From NCBI GenBank assembly GCA_000961655.1, contig LADR01000020.1:1-64000 (forward strand): DNA of 64,000 nt. Reading direction: 5' to 3'. The notes under the pieces are model-generated. The model was not told where the DNA came from. It did no database searches and was given only the letters and a program-made list of their open reading frames with translations. Position numbers and translations under genes: made by a program. Source of the DNA: Desulfatitalea sp. BRH_c12. Lineage in GTDB: Bacteria > Desulfobacterota > Desulfobacteria > Desulfobacterales > Desulfosarcinaceae. Below are positions 50,780-61,200 of this stretch, one piece after another (the first letter of the stretch is position 1; the number at the start of each line of letters is the position of its first letter).

Positions 50780-52696
50780 GTGAAGCAAATCATCTTAGGC
50801 ACCGCCGGCCACATCGATCATGGCAAGACAAGCCTGATCAAAGCTCTGACCGGCATCAACACCGATCGCCTCAAAGAGGAACAGGTGCGCGGCATCACCA
50901 TCGAGTTGGGTTTTGCGCATTTTGATCTGCCCAGCGGCCAGCGTCTGGGCGTCGTGGATGTTCCCGGACACGAAAAATTCGTTAAAAACATGGTCGCCGG
51001 CGCCACCGGCATCGACCTGGTGGCCCTCGTCATTGCCGCCGATGAAGGCATTATGCCGCAAACCCGCGAGCACATGGAAATCTGCACGCTCCTGGGAATA
51101 CGCTACGGTGTTGTGGCCATGACCAAGATAGATATGGTCGACGAAGAATGGCTTGCCCTGGTGCAAGAGGAAATCGAACAGTTCACCCGGGGCACTTTTC
51201 TCGAAGACGCACCGATCGTGCCGGTCTCCGCGGCCACCGGTCAGGGTCTGGTGGAACTCACGCAAATTCTGGACCGCATCTGCGCCGATATTCCCGCCCG
51301 GACATCCTCCGGACTGTTCCGCTTGCCGGTCGATCGGGTTTTTTCGATGAAAGGTTTCGGCACCGTGATCACCGGCACCCTGGTTTCAGGCAAAGTGACG
51401 GTCGGCGAGCGGGTCATGCTGTATCCTTCGGGGGTCACTTCCAAAGTCAGGGGACTCCAGGTTCACAATCAAAGTGTCGAATCGGCCGAAGCGGGTATGC
51501 GAACGGCGATCAATTTTCAAGGTCTGGATAAAAGCGGCGTGAATCGCGGCGATGTCATCGCACTGCCGGATACGCTGGTGCCCAGTTACATGATCGATGT
51601 CTCCCTGCACTACCTGTCCAGCAATCCCAGAGTGCTCAAAAACAGAACACGCGTTCGCTTCCATGCCGGTACCAGTGAGATTACCGGGGTGGTCATCCTG
51701 CTGGATCGCGAGGAGTTGGCTCCAGGAGAGCATGTCAAAGCCCAATTGAGACTTGACACGCCGGTCACCCTGATCAAGGACGACCGCTATGTATTGCGCA
51801 GCTATTCACCCGTGCGTACGGTGGGCGGCGGACAGGTTCTCAATCCTATTCCCCCCAAGCACAAGCGCAACAAACCCGACATTATCGCGCGGTTGACGAC
51901 GCTGGCCGATGCACCGCCCGAGCAAGTGGTCGCGCAGCATATTCAAGACGCCGGTTTCGGCGCCTGTTCGTTCAACGATCTTTTGATCATGGCCAATCTA
52001 CCGGAAAAGCAACTCGACCGCGTCCTGCAAACAATGATGACGCAAAAAACAGCCATCCAGATCGACCGGGAGAAAAAGCGCTACATTCACCAGAGTACAT
52101 TGCTCGACCTGCAGCAAGCCGTGCGCCTGCAGTTGTCAACGTATCACCAGAAGCATCCGCTCAAGTCGGGCATGCCCAAGGAAGAGTTGAAATCAAGGCT
52201 GCCCTCCAGCGTGGACATCAAACTGTTCATGTTGGTTTTACAGCAAATGGGCAAAACGGAAGCGATCACTGTCGAAGAGGATATCGTGCGCCTCTCCGCG
52301 CATCGTGTGGCGCTGGGAGTGGATCAACGCGCGTTGCGTGAAAACATTCTGAATGCTTACGCAAAAGGGGGCTTGACCCCACCCTACTTCAAGGACCTTT
52401 GCCAGGAGTGGAACACGCCCGTCGATCAGGCGCGCCAGGTATTAGCGCTGCTTGTCGATGAAGGTCTCATGCTCAAGATAAAAGAAGACCTCTACTATCA
52501 TCATCAACCCATCGCGGAATTGAAGCAAAAACTGATTGCGTATCTGACAACGCACGAGGAGATCTCCACGCCGCAATTCAAGGATATGACTGGAGCTTCG
52601 CGAAAATTCGTGATACCTTTGATTGAATTTTTCGATGGCATACAGTTGACCATTCGCATAGGCGACATGCGTAAACTGCGCAAACGTCCAACGTAA
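50780..52696 (+). CDS. selB: Selenocysteine-specific elongation factor SelB
   Basis: 638 residues. GTPase domain: [17 protein letters not shown] (P-loop), [31 protein letters not shown] (G3) and TKIDMVD (G4). Domains 2-3 follow ([17 protein letters not shown]), and the C-terminal winged helices (about 370-638) that bind the SECIS hairpin are complete. GTG 50780 is the start. SelB delivers Sec-tRNA to UGA codons, so this organism decodes UGA as selenocysteine; selA, selC and selD are not in the window. It supports the TGA reading in the DUF1573 gene. Confidence 0.96.
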   Translation: MKQIILGTAGHIDHGKTSLIKALTGINTDRLKEEQVRGITIELGFAHFDLPSGQRLGVVDVPGHEKFVKNMVAGATGIDLVALVIAADEGIMPQTREHMEICTLLGIRYGVVAMTKIDMVDEEWLALVQEEIEQFTRGTFLEDAPIVPVSAATGQGLVELTQILDRICADIPARTSSGLFRLPVDRVFSMKGFGTVITGTLVSGKVTVGERVMLYPSGVTSKVRGLQVHNQSVESAEAGMRTAINFQGLDKSGVNRGDVIALPDTLVPSYMIDVSLHYLSSNPRVLKNRTRVRFHAGTSEITGVVILLDREELAPGEHVKAQLRLDTPVTLIKDDRYVLRSYSPVRTVGGGQVLNPIPPKHKRNKPDIIARLTTLADAPPEQVVAQHIQDAGFGACSFNDLLIMANLPEKQLDRVLQTMMTQKTAIQIDREKKRYIHQSTLLDLQQAVRLQLSTYHQKHPLKSGMPKEELKSRLPSSVDIKLFMLVLQQMGKTEAITVEEDIVRLSAHRVALGVDQRALRENILNAYAKGGLTPPYFKDLCQEWNTPVDQARQVLALLVDEGLMLKIKEDLYYHHQPIAELKQKLIAYLTTHEEISTPQFKDMTGASRKFVIPLIEFFDGIQLTIRIGDMRKLRKRPT

Positions 52697-52769
52697 GCCG
52701 GGGGTTGCCGGCCAACGTTCTATAGTCTGCAAAAATCGGTCACATCGTTCCGATTTGGAGAATTACACA

Positions 52770-54017
52770 ATGGATCAAGGTTCCGATAACAACAAAGAAA
52801 ACAAGCCGGGAGCAGGGTTTACGGCCTATCTGTTCAAACGGGTTGTTCTGGCCGTTTTTTTGATTGCCGCCGTGCTGGTAGGCCTGTCGGTCGGTATCGA
52901 CTATTTTCAAAAACCGAAGATCGCCCAACAGGCGCTGCCCCAAAAGGCCCCCTCGAGACTGGCCCTGGAGCGGGTCGAAGAACGGCCGACGGCGTCCGTG
53001 CCTCACAACCGGGAAACTGCGGCTCGCAGCCTGCAAAACAACGGCACGCAGACCCAAGCGGAAGCCCCGGCCGCCCCCCCCGCAGCTGCACAGCTTCCCG
53101 TGGAGGGTAGGGCCGATCAGCAGCCTGCCTCACCGGCTGCCGCGCCTGCCAACGGAGATCACGCCCCCGTGAAACCGGTCCCGCAACCGGTCCCCGGTGC
53201 GCATGAGCCACCGGCAGCACCGCAACCGCCGCACGCTTCTCCGGCGCAGCCTGACACCTTCCGCCCCATCGGGGTCTCGTTTGCGGAAGCCGTTATTGCA
53301 CCTATAGATCATGAATTAAACGATCGATTCTGGGGCTGGCGACCAAACGACATCATCAATGTCACCGACAATGTCAATCAATTTCAATTGGGCGTGCTGG
53401 AAGTGACCCGCCGCACCGTCGTCCAGTTGACCGAACGCATATCGCGTACCGGGTACAACGACGCTTTTGACCGTAATCTCGAAAACGCCATGAACTATCT
53501 CATGATCCGGGCCGGGAGCTATTGGTTTCCATCGCCGGAGGCAAAATACAAGGAAAGCGTGGATGAGCTGGTGAAATACAAGAACAATCTGCTTGCCGGC
53601 AAAGCCCGTTTTTATATTCGCACGGACAACTTGATCCCCTTGCTGGCGGCCTATGAAGACCTGCTGGGAAGCAGCGACGAAAATCTGGTCAAGCTCAAGG
53701 AAGCAGATGGCTCGCAGGTCAGCTTTTTCAGCGCCGACGACTATTTTTATTACGCCAAAGGGGTGGCGAGCGCCATGGCCACCGTTCTCGAGGCCGTTGA
53801 ACGTGATTTCAGCACCACGCTGGAAAATCGACGCGGCAGCAACGAATTGCTTCATCACGCCATTTCCTCATGCCGCCGGGCGGCCGTCTTGGACCCCTGG
53901 ATCGTCTTCAATGGCGACCTGGATGGCATCCTGGCGAATCATCGCGCCCACATGGCCGCCCCGATCAGCCACGCGCGCTTCTATCTGGGACAGCTGATCA
54001 AGACGCTTTCAACGTAG
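52770..54017 (+). CDS. DUF2333 family membrane-anchored protein
   Basis: 415 residues. One N-terminal membrane helix (VVLAVFLIAAVLVGLSVGI), a Pro/Ala/Gln-rich linker (about 50-160) and the DUF2333 domain (about 175-410: GVSFAEAVIAPIDHELNDRFWGWRPND, ITRRTVV-like ERISRTGYNDAF and DNLIPLLAAYEDLLGSSDENLVK). ATG 52770 has GGAG nine bases upstream; a TTG at 52755 is possible. The family is widespread in proteobacteria and has no known function; it acts on the periplasmic side of the inner membrane. Confidence 0.88.
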   Translation: MDQGSDNNKENKPGAGFTAYLFKRVVLAVFLIAAVLVGLSVGIDYFQKPKIAQQALPQKAPSRLALERVEERPTASVPHNRETAARSLQNNGTQTQAEAPAAPPAAAQLPVEGRADQQPASPAAAPANGDHAPVKPVPQPVPGAHEPPAAPQPPHASPAQPDTFRPIGVSFAEAVIAPIDHELNDRFWGWRPNDIINVTDNVNQFQLGVLEVTRRTVVQLTERISRTGYNDAFDRNLENAMNYLMIRAGSYWFPSPEAKYKESVDELVKYKNNLLAGKARFYIRTDNLIPLLAAYEDLLGSSDENLVKLKEADGSQVSFFSADDYFYYAKGVASAMATVLEAVERDFSTTLENRRGSNELLHHAISSCRRAAVLDPWIVFNGDLDGILANHRAHMAAPISHARFYLGQLIKTLST

Positions 54018-54067
54018 GTGTTTGTTGATGCAAAACGCCGGGATTTAGTCGATCGGCGCAGTGACAA

Positions 54068-55792
54068 TCAACTACGCAACGAATGACACACTGCGGCGGC
54101 GATATCCTTCAGCGCGTAAGGCTTCTTGATGTAGACGCCCGCGCCCAACTCCAGAGCCTGTTTGACCCGGTGGGTTTCGGAAAAGCCACTGACGATAATG
54201 GCTTTCTGGTTAGGACGGATGGCCAGGATCCGCCGGTAAAGCGCCAAGCCATCCATATCGGCATCCAGGACCATATCGAGAAGCAATAGATCCGCGGGGT
54301 GCTGCTGCAACTGCACCAGGGCTGCATGCGCATCGGCCACCGCAACGGCCTGATAGCCCAGTCGGGTCAGCATCTTGGTAGCGATCTCACGATGGTCGGC
54401 CTCATCATCTACGATTAGAATACATTCCCCATGTCCCAGTGAATTTTCGACCTGGGGCGACACCGTCTGGGATGCACGGATTTCATCGGTGGCCGGAAAG
54501 AACAGGTCGATCGTGGTCCCTGCCCCGAGTTCGCTGCTAACCTCTATAAAGCCCTTGTGGTCTTGTACCGTTGCCCAGACGATGGCCATGCCGAGCCCCG
54601 TGCCGCTGCGCCCCATCACTTTCGTCGTAAAAAATGGCTCGAAAATTCGACCCACGTCTTCCGTGGCAATGCCGGCGCCATTGTCGACGACCGATACGAC
54701 CACGTAGCGCCCCGCTGCCTATTCTGCTGCTGCCGTGGGTCATCGCTCGCCACTTCCAGATGACGCGTCACAATCCGAACGTCTCCGCCATCCGGCATCG
54801 CTTCGGCAGCATTATTGACAATATTCATCAGGCTTTTTAGCAGGTGAACGGTAGACCCTTTGATGGCTGTCAGGTTTTCTTCCAGGTCGGCAAAAATTTT
54901 CACTTTGGGATGGTGCACCTGCAAGCTCTCCAACTCAGGACTTTTCATAAACAGGCCGACAATGTCGTTGAAATCGATCACTTCGCTCAACGGCAGCCCC
55001 AAACGCGCCAGGGCAAGCAAATCCTGTACAATGACCGTGGCCCTTAGGCCCGCCGAGCGGATCTTGTTCAGCGGATCGATCAGCGGGCTGCCCACCTCGA
55101 TATCCATGAGCAGCAAATCGGGATAGCTGAGAATAGTGCGCGTCAGGTCCAGCTTTTCCAGGTGATTGGTATAGGTCGAAATACACAAAAGGCCCGCCAG
55201 GCCGACGACCAGACCAAACAACCATCCGCTCAAAGCGAAGAGCCAGGGGCCGACGGCCATGAATATTGCCAGCGCGATCAGGCCTGTCAGTAAAAAACGC
55301 TCCCACCGCCGATGAGGTGGTTCTTCCCAGCTTACCTCGTAGCAACAGTCCGCGTCGCCCCGATGGACACAGCGGTCATGAACAACTGTCGCATACTTGG
55401 CAGTAAAAAGGGTGGCCAGCGATTCGAAAATGCCCAATCGGTTTTCACATTGATACGGTTTTTCGGTGACCCCGTCTTCGGGGGTCACTATGATCCGCAC
55501 CTTATTGGCGCTGAGTTTGCAGGCTTTCACGCGCGCACCACGGCTGAGCATGGGATGAAACTTGGACAACAGCAGGTAAATCGAGGAGATATTCAGCAGT
55601 CCCAGGGCACGCGGCTTGATGGCGCCAGTGGCATCGCTGGAGGCTGCAAAACGCCCCGACTTCACGCGAGATGTCGGGATTGCCGGTCGCTTCGAGAACC
55701 TTTTGGTGCAGCAAATCAACCTGTTCCTGATTGAACCAATGGCCGGGGTCATTAATTTCTAACTTGGTCAGGCGCGCTTTGACCGAAACAAA
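54068..55792 (-). pseudogene. Decayed V4R-type sensor histidine kinase with receiver domain
   Basis: Minus-strand frame pieces spell one protein: an N-terminal segment (TKLEINDPGHWFNQEQVD ... GNPDISREVG) read from about 55768, a V4R-like sensor and two membrane helices, the kinase ATPase domain (NNAAEAMPDGG, DNGAGI, GTGLGMAIVW) and a receiver domain (ILIVDDEADHREI, phosphoacceptor Asp in LLLLDMVLD). One extra base in a CCCC run at 55654-55657 and one missing base in a CCCC run at 54710-54713 shift the middle 950 bases. The histidine box expected just before SYPDLLLMD is absent, and no standard start codon lies in frame between the TGA at 55793 and TKLEIND. Best read as a pseudogene; assembly errors could explain the two shifts but not the rest. 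Confidence 0.75.
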
Positions 55793-55891
55793 TCAACTTC
55801 CCCCGACGAATTTCCGAAAGCGCGCGTTTACCGCCTCATGGGACGAACGTCAGCCTCATTTATCGTAGAATAGTCCTTTATTTGTCAAGGA

Positions 55892-56455
55892 TCAAACCGT
55901 CTTGGCCGCAGAGTGGCCGGAATCGGCGGTCATTTCCAAGCCAAGGTTCAAGGCCAGACGATTGATGTCCAGAAACGCTTTTGGCACGCGGCTTTGCAGC
56001 ACTGCAAAAACAGATTCCGGGCGAACCAGTCGACTCAGACCGATCAGCGCACCCAACATGCAGATATTGAAAACAACGGGGTTGCCGATTTTTTCGGTGA
56101 CGGTCGCATACATCGGCAGTTCACGTTGAATGGCATCCACCTTACGTTCGATCTTCACGAAGCGCGGGTCCGTGATCAGGAGCCCACCTGGGCGAATAAT
56201 CCCTGAAAAATGCGTATAGGCCTCCTGCGTCAGGCAGATCAAAATGTTCGGCTGCACCACGACCGGAAAATTGATTTTGTTTTCGGAAATAATGACATCG
56301 GCACGCGTGGCGCCCCCGCGCGCCGCTGCACCATATGCCTGTGTCTGAACGGCCACCAGGTCCTCATGAAGCACCGCGGCTTCAGCCAGTATGATCGCCG
56401 CGGTGATAATGCCCTGCCCGCCCGATCCTGAAAATACAAGCCGTGTTCTCGCCAT
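55892..56455 (-). CDS. korC: 2-oxoacid:ferredoxin oxidoreductase, gamma subunit
   Basis: 187 residues of the KorC/PorC type: FSGSGGQGIITAAIILAEAA (CoA-binding-associated Gly-rich segment), YGAAARGGATRADVIIS, GGLLITDP and a C-terminal dimer tail. Last gene of a minus-strand operon ordered delta-alpha-beta-gamma (58846 to 55892). Such enzymes use CoA and ferredoxin to oxidise 2-oxoglutarate or make it reductively. Confidence 0.94.
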   Translation of the reverse strand: MARTRLVFSGSGGQGIITAAIILAEAAVLHEDLVAVQTQAYGAAARGGATRADVIISENKINFPVVVQPNILICLTQEAYTHFSGIIRPGGLLITDPRFVKIERKVDAIQRELPMYATVTEKIGNPVVFNICMLGALIGLSRLVRPESVFAVLQSRVPKAFLDINRLALNLGLEMTADSGHSAAKTV

Positions 56456-56553
56456 ATCGCCTCACCTGTCCATAGGATGGGCGGCTGCCGATAGTTTTCC
56501 ATCCGCGTTCCTTGATGGAGCAGATGGGATCGGCTACCGCTGATGCGCGCGTT

Positions 56554-57369
56554 TCAGGGACGCCCCTTCTGAGCCCGTTCCATGACTTTATCGTATTGGC
56601 TGCAATACTCAGGCTTTTCTTCCTGAATGAAAATGCCCCGCTTGATCATATGTGGGTGCTCTTTTTCGGACCTGGCCCCGAGGGCAACAGTGTTCTCTTT
56701 ATAATACGTCAACATATCGGCCGCGTTGCCCATTTTGTTTTTGCGTCCGAAGTAGGTCGGACACTGGGTGAGCACCTCCACGACGGCAAACCCCTCGTGC
56801 AGAATCGCCTTCTGGAAGAAGTCGAACATTTCATTCACATGATAGGTGGTGGTGCGTGCAACGAAGGTCGCACCGGCCGCCATCGAGAGCGCAACCACAT
56901 CAAAATCCGGATCGATACTGGTGTAGGGTGCGGTTGTCGCCGAGATGCCGTACCCCGACAAGGGAGAATACTGCCCGCCGGTCATGCCATATATGCGGTT
57001 GTTCATCACCAATGCGGTCAAAGCGATATTGCGGCGTGCGGCGTGAATGAAGTGGTTGCCTCCAATCGCCAGGGCATCGCCGTCACCCATGGGCACAATC
57101 ACGTTAAGTTCCGGTTTGCTGAGTTTGACACCCGTTGCAAAGGCCAGCGCGCGGCCGTGCAGGGTATGCAAGGTATGGACATCCACGTAACCGGTGATGC
57201 GCGACGAACAGCCGATGCCCGATACCATGACGATTTCATTCCTGCTCATACCCAAGGCCTCAAACGCCCGGATCAAAGCATTGAGAACCGTGCCATGGCC
57301 GCAGCCGGCGCACCAGATGTGGGGCATGAACCGCTCACGCAGATATTTACGGGTCGTTTGGGTGGTCAT
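56554..57369 (-). CDS. korB: 2-oxoacid:ferredoxin oxidoreductase, beta subunit (TPP binding)
   Basis: 271 residues. IWCAGCGHGTVLNALIRA and GIGCSSRITGYVD bind clusters or cofactor; the thiamine pyrophosphate motif is GDGDALAIGGNHFIHAARRN (GDG-N form). ATG 57369 has GGGAG upstream; the frame continues upstream into the korA gene's sequence without support. Six bases after korA. Subunit wording (KMGNAADML, ATRRTTTYH) is closer to 2-oxoglutarate than pyruvate enzymes. Confidence 0.94.
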   Translation of the reverse strand: MTTQTTRKYLRERFMPHIWCAGCGHGTVLNALIRAFEALGMSRNEIVMVSGIGCSSRITGYVDVHTLHTLHGRALAFATGVKLSKPELNVIVPMGDGDALAIGGNHFIHAARRNIALTALVMNNRIYGMTGGQYSPLSGYGISATTAPYTSIDPDFDVVALSMAAGATFVARTTTYHVNEMFDFFQKAILHEGFAVVEVLTQCPTYFGRKNKMGNAADMLTYYKENTVALGARSEKEHPHMIKRGIFIQEEKPEYCSQYDKVMERAQKGRP

Positions 57370-57374
57370 GGCGT

Positions 57375-58523
57375 CTACACTCCCTTGCCGGTGATGAGGC
57401 GCAACGTCTGCCGTATATCGGTGGGTGTGATAAATACACCGTCGATCCGATTGGCCAGAAACACATGGTCCGCATAGCCCAGTGCTTTTTGGACCTCGCG
57501 GTAAACGTGGCCCATATTCATTTCCACAACCACCACCTGTTTGGCGTGCCCGCACGCTTCGCCGACAATTTCATAGGGAAACGGCCAGAGCGTCTGCAAC
57601 TCGAACAGGCCGAATTTCTGCCCCTTGCGCCGCTGACTCTCCACCACGTGCAGGGCCGAACGCGCTGTCGCACCATAGGAAACCAAAACCGTGCTGGCAT
57701 CTTCCAGAAAATAGGTTTTGTAGCGGGCGATACTGCCCACGTGGTCTTCAATTTTATCGACCAAGTGCCGGATCAAGCCGTGCACCACCTTGGGATTATC
57801 CGAAGGAAACCCCCACATGTCATGATATAAACCGGTCACATTGTAGCGATGCACCCCGCCGAAATCCGACATCGGCAGACGACCGTCTTCACGAGGCAGA
57901 TAGGGGTGGTAATCGACGCCCTCGCGCACCGACGTTTTAAGGCGTTCGACCAAAGGGTGTTGGCCGGGCTCGGGCAGCACCAGTCTTTCACGCATATGTC
58001 CGACGACTTCGTCGAACAGCAGCACCACCGGTGTTCGATAGGTTTCGGCCATATTGAATGCTTCGACCGTCATGGCAAAGACATCCTGGTGATTGGAGGC
58101 GGTCAAGGCGATGATGGCATGATCGCCGTGGGTTCCCCAGCGGGCCTGGTTCACATCCCCCTGACTGATGTGGGTGGGCAGCCCGGTCGAAGGCCCTCCG
58201 CGCTGCACATTCACGATCACACAGGGAATTTCAGCCATTACGGCATAGCCTAATGCTTCCTGCATCAGGGAAAAACCGGGGCCGCTGGTGGCGGTGAGAA
58301 CCTTGCGACCGGTCAAGGAAGCGCCGATAATGGCGCACATCGAAGCAATTTCGTCTTCCATCTGGATGAATTTGCCGCCGCGCCGGGGAAGCTGAACAGC
58401 CAGATGTTCAGCTATCTCTGTGGAGGGCGTGATAGGATATCCCGCGAAAAATTTCAGCCCTGCATACAAGGCGCCTTCGACACACGCTTCGTTGCCTTGA
58501 ATGAACCGGACATTGGTGGGCAT
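57375..58523 (-). CDS. korA: 2-oxoacid:ferredoxin oxidoreductase, alpha subunit
   Basis: 382 residues. GNEACVEGALYAGLKFFAGYPITPSTEIAE is the standard opening, with EDEIASM and TSGPGFSLM of the pyrimidine domain; the C-terminal part (YGATARSALHVV, ELQTLWPFP, VEMNMGHV) is the usual alpha subunit second half. ATG 58523 with AAAGG upstream is chosen over an in-frame ATG at 58592. It lies 90 bases after the ferredoxin start codon's stop region, the second gene of the operon. Confidence 0.94.
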   Translation of the reverse strand: MPTNVRFIQGNEACVEGALYAGLKFFAGYPITPSTEIAEHLAVQLPRRGGKFIQMEDEIASMCAIIGASLTGRKVLTATSGPGFSLMQEALGYAVMAEIPCVIVNVQRGGPSTGLPTHISQGDVNQARWGTHGDHAIIALTASNHQDVFAMTVEAFNMAETYRTPVVLLFDEVVGHMRERLVLPEPGQHPLVERLKTSVREGVDYHPYLPREDGRLPMSDFGGVHRYNVTGLYHDMWGFPSDNPKVVHGLIRHLVDKIEDHVGSIARYKTYFLEDASTVLVSYGATARSALHVVESQRRKGQKFGLFELQTLWPFPYEIVGEACGHAKQVVVVEMNMGHVYREVQKALGYADHVFLANRIDGVFITPTDIRQTLRLITGKGV

Positions 58524-58612
58524 GATCATCGCCTTTCCGGCATCGTTCGAAAGGATGCCGTCGGTTACGCCAATCAGTTCAATGGATCCCATCGCCGACA
58601 GGCTATAGCGGA

Positions 58613-58846
58613 TTATAGAGGATCACGCTTCCCGCTTTTTTTTTCTTCTTTTTCCACGGTAATGGCCATATCCGGGCACCGCAAGGCACACATGGCGCAC
58701 GCCGTACAGTCCTGTGTGCGCACAGCGATCACCTTATCGGAAGCATCCAGCTCGAGCACGTGCTTCGGACAGAAAGCGATACAAATCCCACATCCCTTGC
58801 ACCACTGGCGATTGATACACAATTCTTTCAGTCGGGCGCGTGCCAT
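58613..58846 (-). CDS. korD: 2[4Fe-4S] ferredoxin subunit of the 2-oxoacid oxidoreductase
   Basis: 77 residues with two CxxCxxCxxxCP clusters: CKGCGICIAFCP and CTACAMCALRCP. It passes electrons from the catalytic subunits to ferredoxin. ATG 58846 has AAGGA upstream; an ATG at 58888 in frame is less likely. First gene of the operon; its promoter must lie in the 58847-58930 stretch, which has no clear boxes. Confidence 0.93.
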   Translation of the reverse strand: MARARLKELCINRQWCKGCGICIAFCPKHVLELDASDKVIAVRTQDCTACAMCALRCPDMAITVEKEEKKSGKRDPL

Positions 58847-58979
58847 AGCAGATCCTTTTTCAGTACAGATTCGGATGGCATCCCGCAAAGGGCTTTCAAC
58901 GGAGGTTCATCCGGTTAATTAGAAACTAAATCACCCACCCGAATTAGGCAACTATATTTCGGTCTCACGGCCCCGCCCA

Positions 58980-59073
58980 GGGCAATCGCATGCAAAAAAA
59001 CGCTCTCAGGATACCCGAATTCATTTTCGGGATTGGCACGCAGGAGGTGATTCGGGTGGGTGGTCCACGCCAC
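58980..59073. repeat. Dispersed repeat R3, copy 3
   Basis: About 94 bases matching 41348-41440 almost throughout and 49554-49611 in part (shared GGATTGGCACGCAGGAGGTG and GGGTGGGTGGTCC). An inverted partner of its right end, TCACCCACCCGAATT, lies at 58931-58945, so the full element may run from 58928 to about 59073 with inverted ends. It separates korD from mltG and ends 31 bases before the mltG start. Confidence 0.7.
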
Positions 59074-59104
59074 TTATCCCTTTACACAATCTTCGACCTT
59101 TGAC

Positions 59105-60154
59105 ATGTTGGGATTATACTTTGCGAAAGGAACCCACCGCCTGTTGAAACGTCTCGTATTTATCAGTATTGGCCTGTTGCTCGTCGTGGCTTTCGGCGTT
59201 GCCGCATTGTGGATCGATATGCAACGCTTCGCTCACCGTCCGGCCGGGCCGAACGCCCCGCGCATCGTCACAGTAACCTCGGGGGAAGCATTCAGTACCC
59301 TGGCAACAAAATTGAAAAAAAAGGGCATCATTTCCAGTGTCTGGCGCTTCAAACTGATCGCCCGCGTAAATGGCGACGACACGCGTCTGAAAGCGGGTGA
59401 ATATGAACTGGCGGCGACCATGCCGCCGGTCCAGATCCTGGATATCCTGGTCACTGGCAAAGTTCTTTTGCATCGCATCGTCGTTCCGGAAGGATTCACG
59501 TTGGCGCAGGTGGCCGCCCAAATTGCCCACTCCGGCGTGGCCGATGCCGCAGCTTTCGAAACATTGGCCAAGGACCCGGCCCTGATTACCGAATTCGGGC
59601 TTGCCGGATCGAACCTGGAAGGCTATCTGTTTCCCGATACCTATTACTTTCCCAGAAATGTTCCCGCACGCACCCTCATCGAGACCATGGTGCGTCGCTT
59701 CGAAGAACAGTTTCCGCCGCAATGGAAACAGCGGGCAGAAGAACTTGGCATGACCGTGCATCAGGTTGTCACACTGGCGTCAATCATCGAAAAAGAAACC
59801 GGCGACCCATCCGAACGCGCCCTGATCGCCTCCGTTTTTCACAACCGACTCAAAAAAAAGATGCGTCTGCAAAGCGATCCGACCGTCATCTATGGCATCG
59901 CCCAATTTGACGGCAATATCACACGCCGACACCTGAACACGCCGACCCCGTTCAACACATACCAGATCGGCGGTCTGCCGCCCGGACCGATCGCCAATCC
60001 CGGAAAGGCGTCGATTGAAGCGACACTGTATCCCGCGCAAACCCGATTTTTATACTTTGTGTCCAAAACCAACGGCACGCATCATTTTTCGACATCATTG
60101 AAAGAGCATAACCGCGCGGTACGCAAGTATCAATTGCGCCGCAAAACCCCCTGA
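59105..60154 (+). CDS. mltG: Endolytic murein transglycosylase MltG (YceG)
   Basis: 349 residues. Signal-anchor helix (FISIGLLLVVAFGVAALWI) then the LysM-like and YceG domains: VPEGFTLAQVAAQI, LEGYLFPDTYYFP, catalytic Glu in ASIIEKETG, FHNRLKKKMRLQSDPTVIYG and NTYQIGGLPPGPIANPG. Cuts nascent glycan strands in the periplasm. ATG 59105 is the chosen start, though no strong ribosome site is visible. Followed by nagZ, 38 bases further on. Confidence 0.92.
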   Translation: MLGLYFAKGTHRLLKRLVFISIGLLLVVAFGVAALWIDMQRFAHRPAGPNAPRIVTVTSGEAFSTLATKLKKKGIISSVWRFKLIARVNGDDTRLKAGEYELAATMPPVQILDILVTGKVLLHRIVVPEGFTLAQVAAQIAHSGVADAAAFETLAKDPALITEFGLAGSNLEGYLFPDTYYFPRNVPARTLIETMVRRFEEQFPPQWKQRAEELGMTVHQVVTLASIIEKETGDPSERALIASVFHNRLKKKMRLQSDPTVIYGIAQFDGNITRRHLNTPTPFNTYQIGGLPPGPIANPGKASIEATLYPAQTRFLYFVSKTNGTHHFSTSLKEHNRAVRKYQLRRKTP

Positions 60155-60192
60155 ATACCTACTCGCGCAATGGCACAATGAGGAGTCCTCGT

Positions 60193-61191
60193 ATGCAGGC
60201 CCATGATCTTTCCGAACACCAGCAGATCGGTCAGCGACTGATGATCGGTTTCGACAGCACTCATCTGGATGACGCCCTGCGTTATGCCATCGACACCTTA
60301 AAGGTGGGCGGCCTGATCCTGTTCAGCCGCAACATCGCCTCACCAGATCAGGTTCGGGAGCTTTGCCACGCAGCGCAAACGTATGCCGCCCAGTGCGGGC
60401 AACCCCGCCTGTTTATTGCCATCGACCAGGAAGGCGGTATCGTGGCGCGCCTCAAGCCCCCATTTACCCAATTTGACGGGAATCCTGCCCTGCGTAGCGT
60501 GGATGACGCGATCGCCTTCGCCCGTACCACGGCCCGGGAACTTGCGCAGATCGGCGTCAATATGAACATGGCACCGGTGCTCGATATCGCCCCGTCCGGG
60601 CAGCCCAGTGTAATGGAAAAGCGGGTTTTTGCCGGTGATCCGCACTGTGTGGCGCGGATGGGCTGTGCCGTCATCGAACATCTGCAATCCAACGGGATCA
60701 TGGCGGTTGGCAAACACTTCCCCGGCATTGGCCGCACCGTGTTGGATTCACATGCCGATCTGCCGGAACTGGGAATCGCTCCGGAAGTTCTGTCCGGCAG
60801 CGACCTGATTCCTTTTCAGGCGGCTGTCCAAGCATCCGTGTGCGGCATCATGCTCTCGCATATCCGCTACACCCTGATCGATCCACGCTGGCCGGCCAGT
60901 TTGTCCACAGCCATCGCCCATGATTGGCTGCGCCTGAAAATAGGCTACAATGGCCTGGTGCTGACCGACGACCTGGACATGGGCGCCATTGTCAACCATT
61001 ACGGTATTACGGACATCGTCCCGCAATGCATGCGTGCGGCTGTTGATATTCTGCTGATATGCCACGCCGGCCCCAGGATCGAAGCCGCCTTTAATGCCAT
61101 GTTGCACGTATCGCGGACCTCGCCTGCCATGCTGCAAAGCAACGCCGCGGCCGTTCAGCGGATTCTGGATGCCAAAGCCCGTTTTTGCTGA
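60193..61191 (+). CDS. nagZ: Beta-N-acetylhexosaminidase NagZ (GH3)
   Basis: 332 residues. GH3 catalytic features: AIDQEGGIVARL, MNMAPVLDI, GKHFPGIGRTVLDSHADLP (the NagZ His-Asp dyad loop) and the nucleophile Asp in LTDDLDMGAI. Removes GlcNAc from cell-wall fragments for recycling. ATG 60193 has GGAG eight bases upstream; an in-frame ATG at 60178 is not favoured. Cell-wall partner of mltG. It converges on tsaD with a gap of nine bases. Confidence 0.92.
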   Translation: MQAHDLSEHQQIGQRLMIGFDSTHLDDALRYAIDTLKVGGLILFSRNIASPDQVRELCHAAQTYAAQCGQPRLFIAIDQEGGIVARLKPPFTQFDGNPALRSVDDAIAFARTTARELAQIGVNMNMAPVLDIAPSGQPSVMEKRVFAGDPHCVARMGCAVIEHLQSNGIMAVGKHFPGIGRTVLDSHADLPELGIAPEVLSGSDLIPFQAAVQASVCGIMLSHIRYTLIDPRWPASLSTAIAHDWLRLKIGYNGLVLTDDLDMGAIVNHYGITDIVPQCMRAAVDILLICHAGPRIEAAFNAMLHVSRTSPAMLQSNAAAVQRILDAKARFC

Positions 61192-61200
61192 AGAAAGCTA

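Noticed and set aside
54700-54720. Programmed frameshift in the sensor kinase
   Set aside because: No slippery heptamer with a downstream stimulator is evident, a second shift of opposite sign lies upstream, and the histidine box is missing, so decay or sequence error is more likely.
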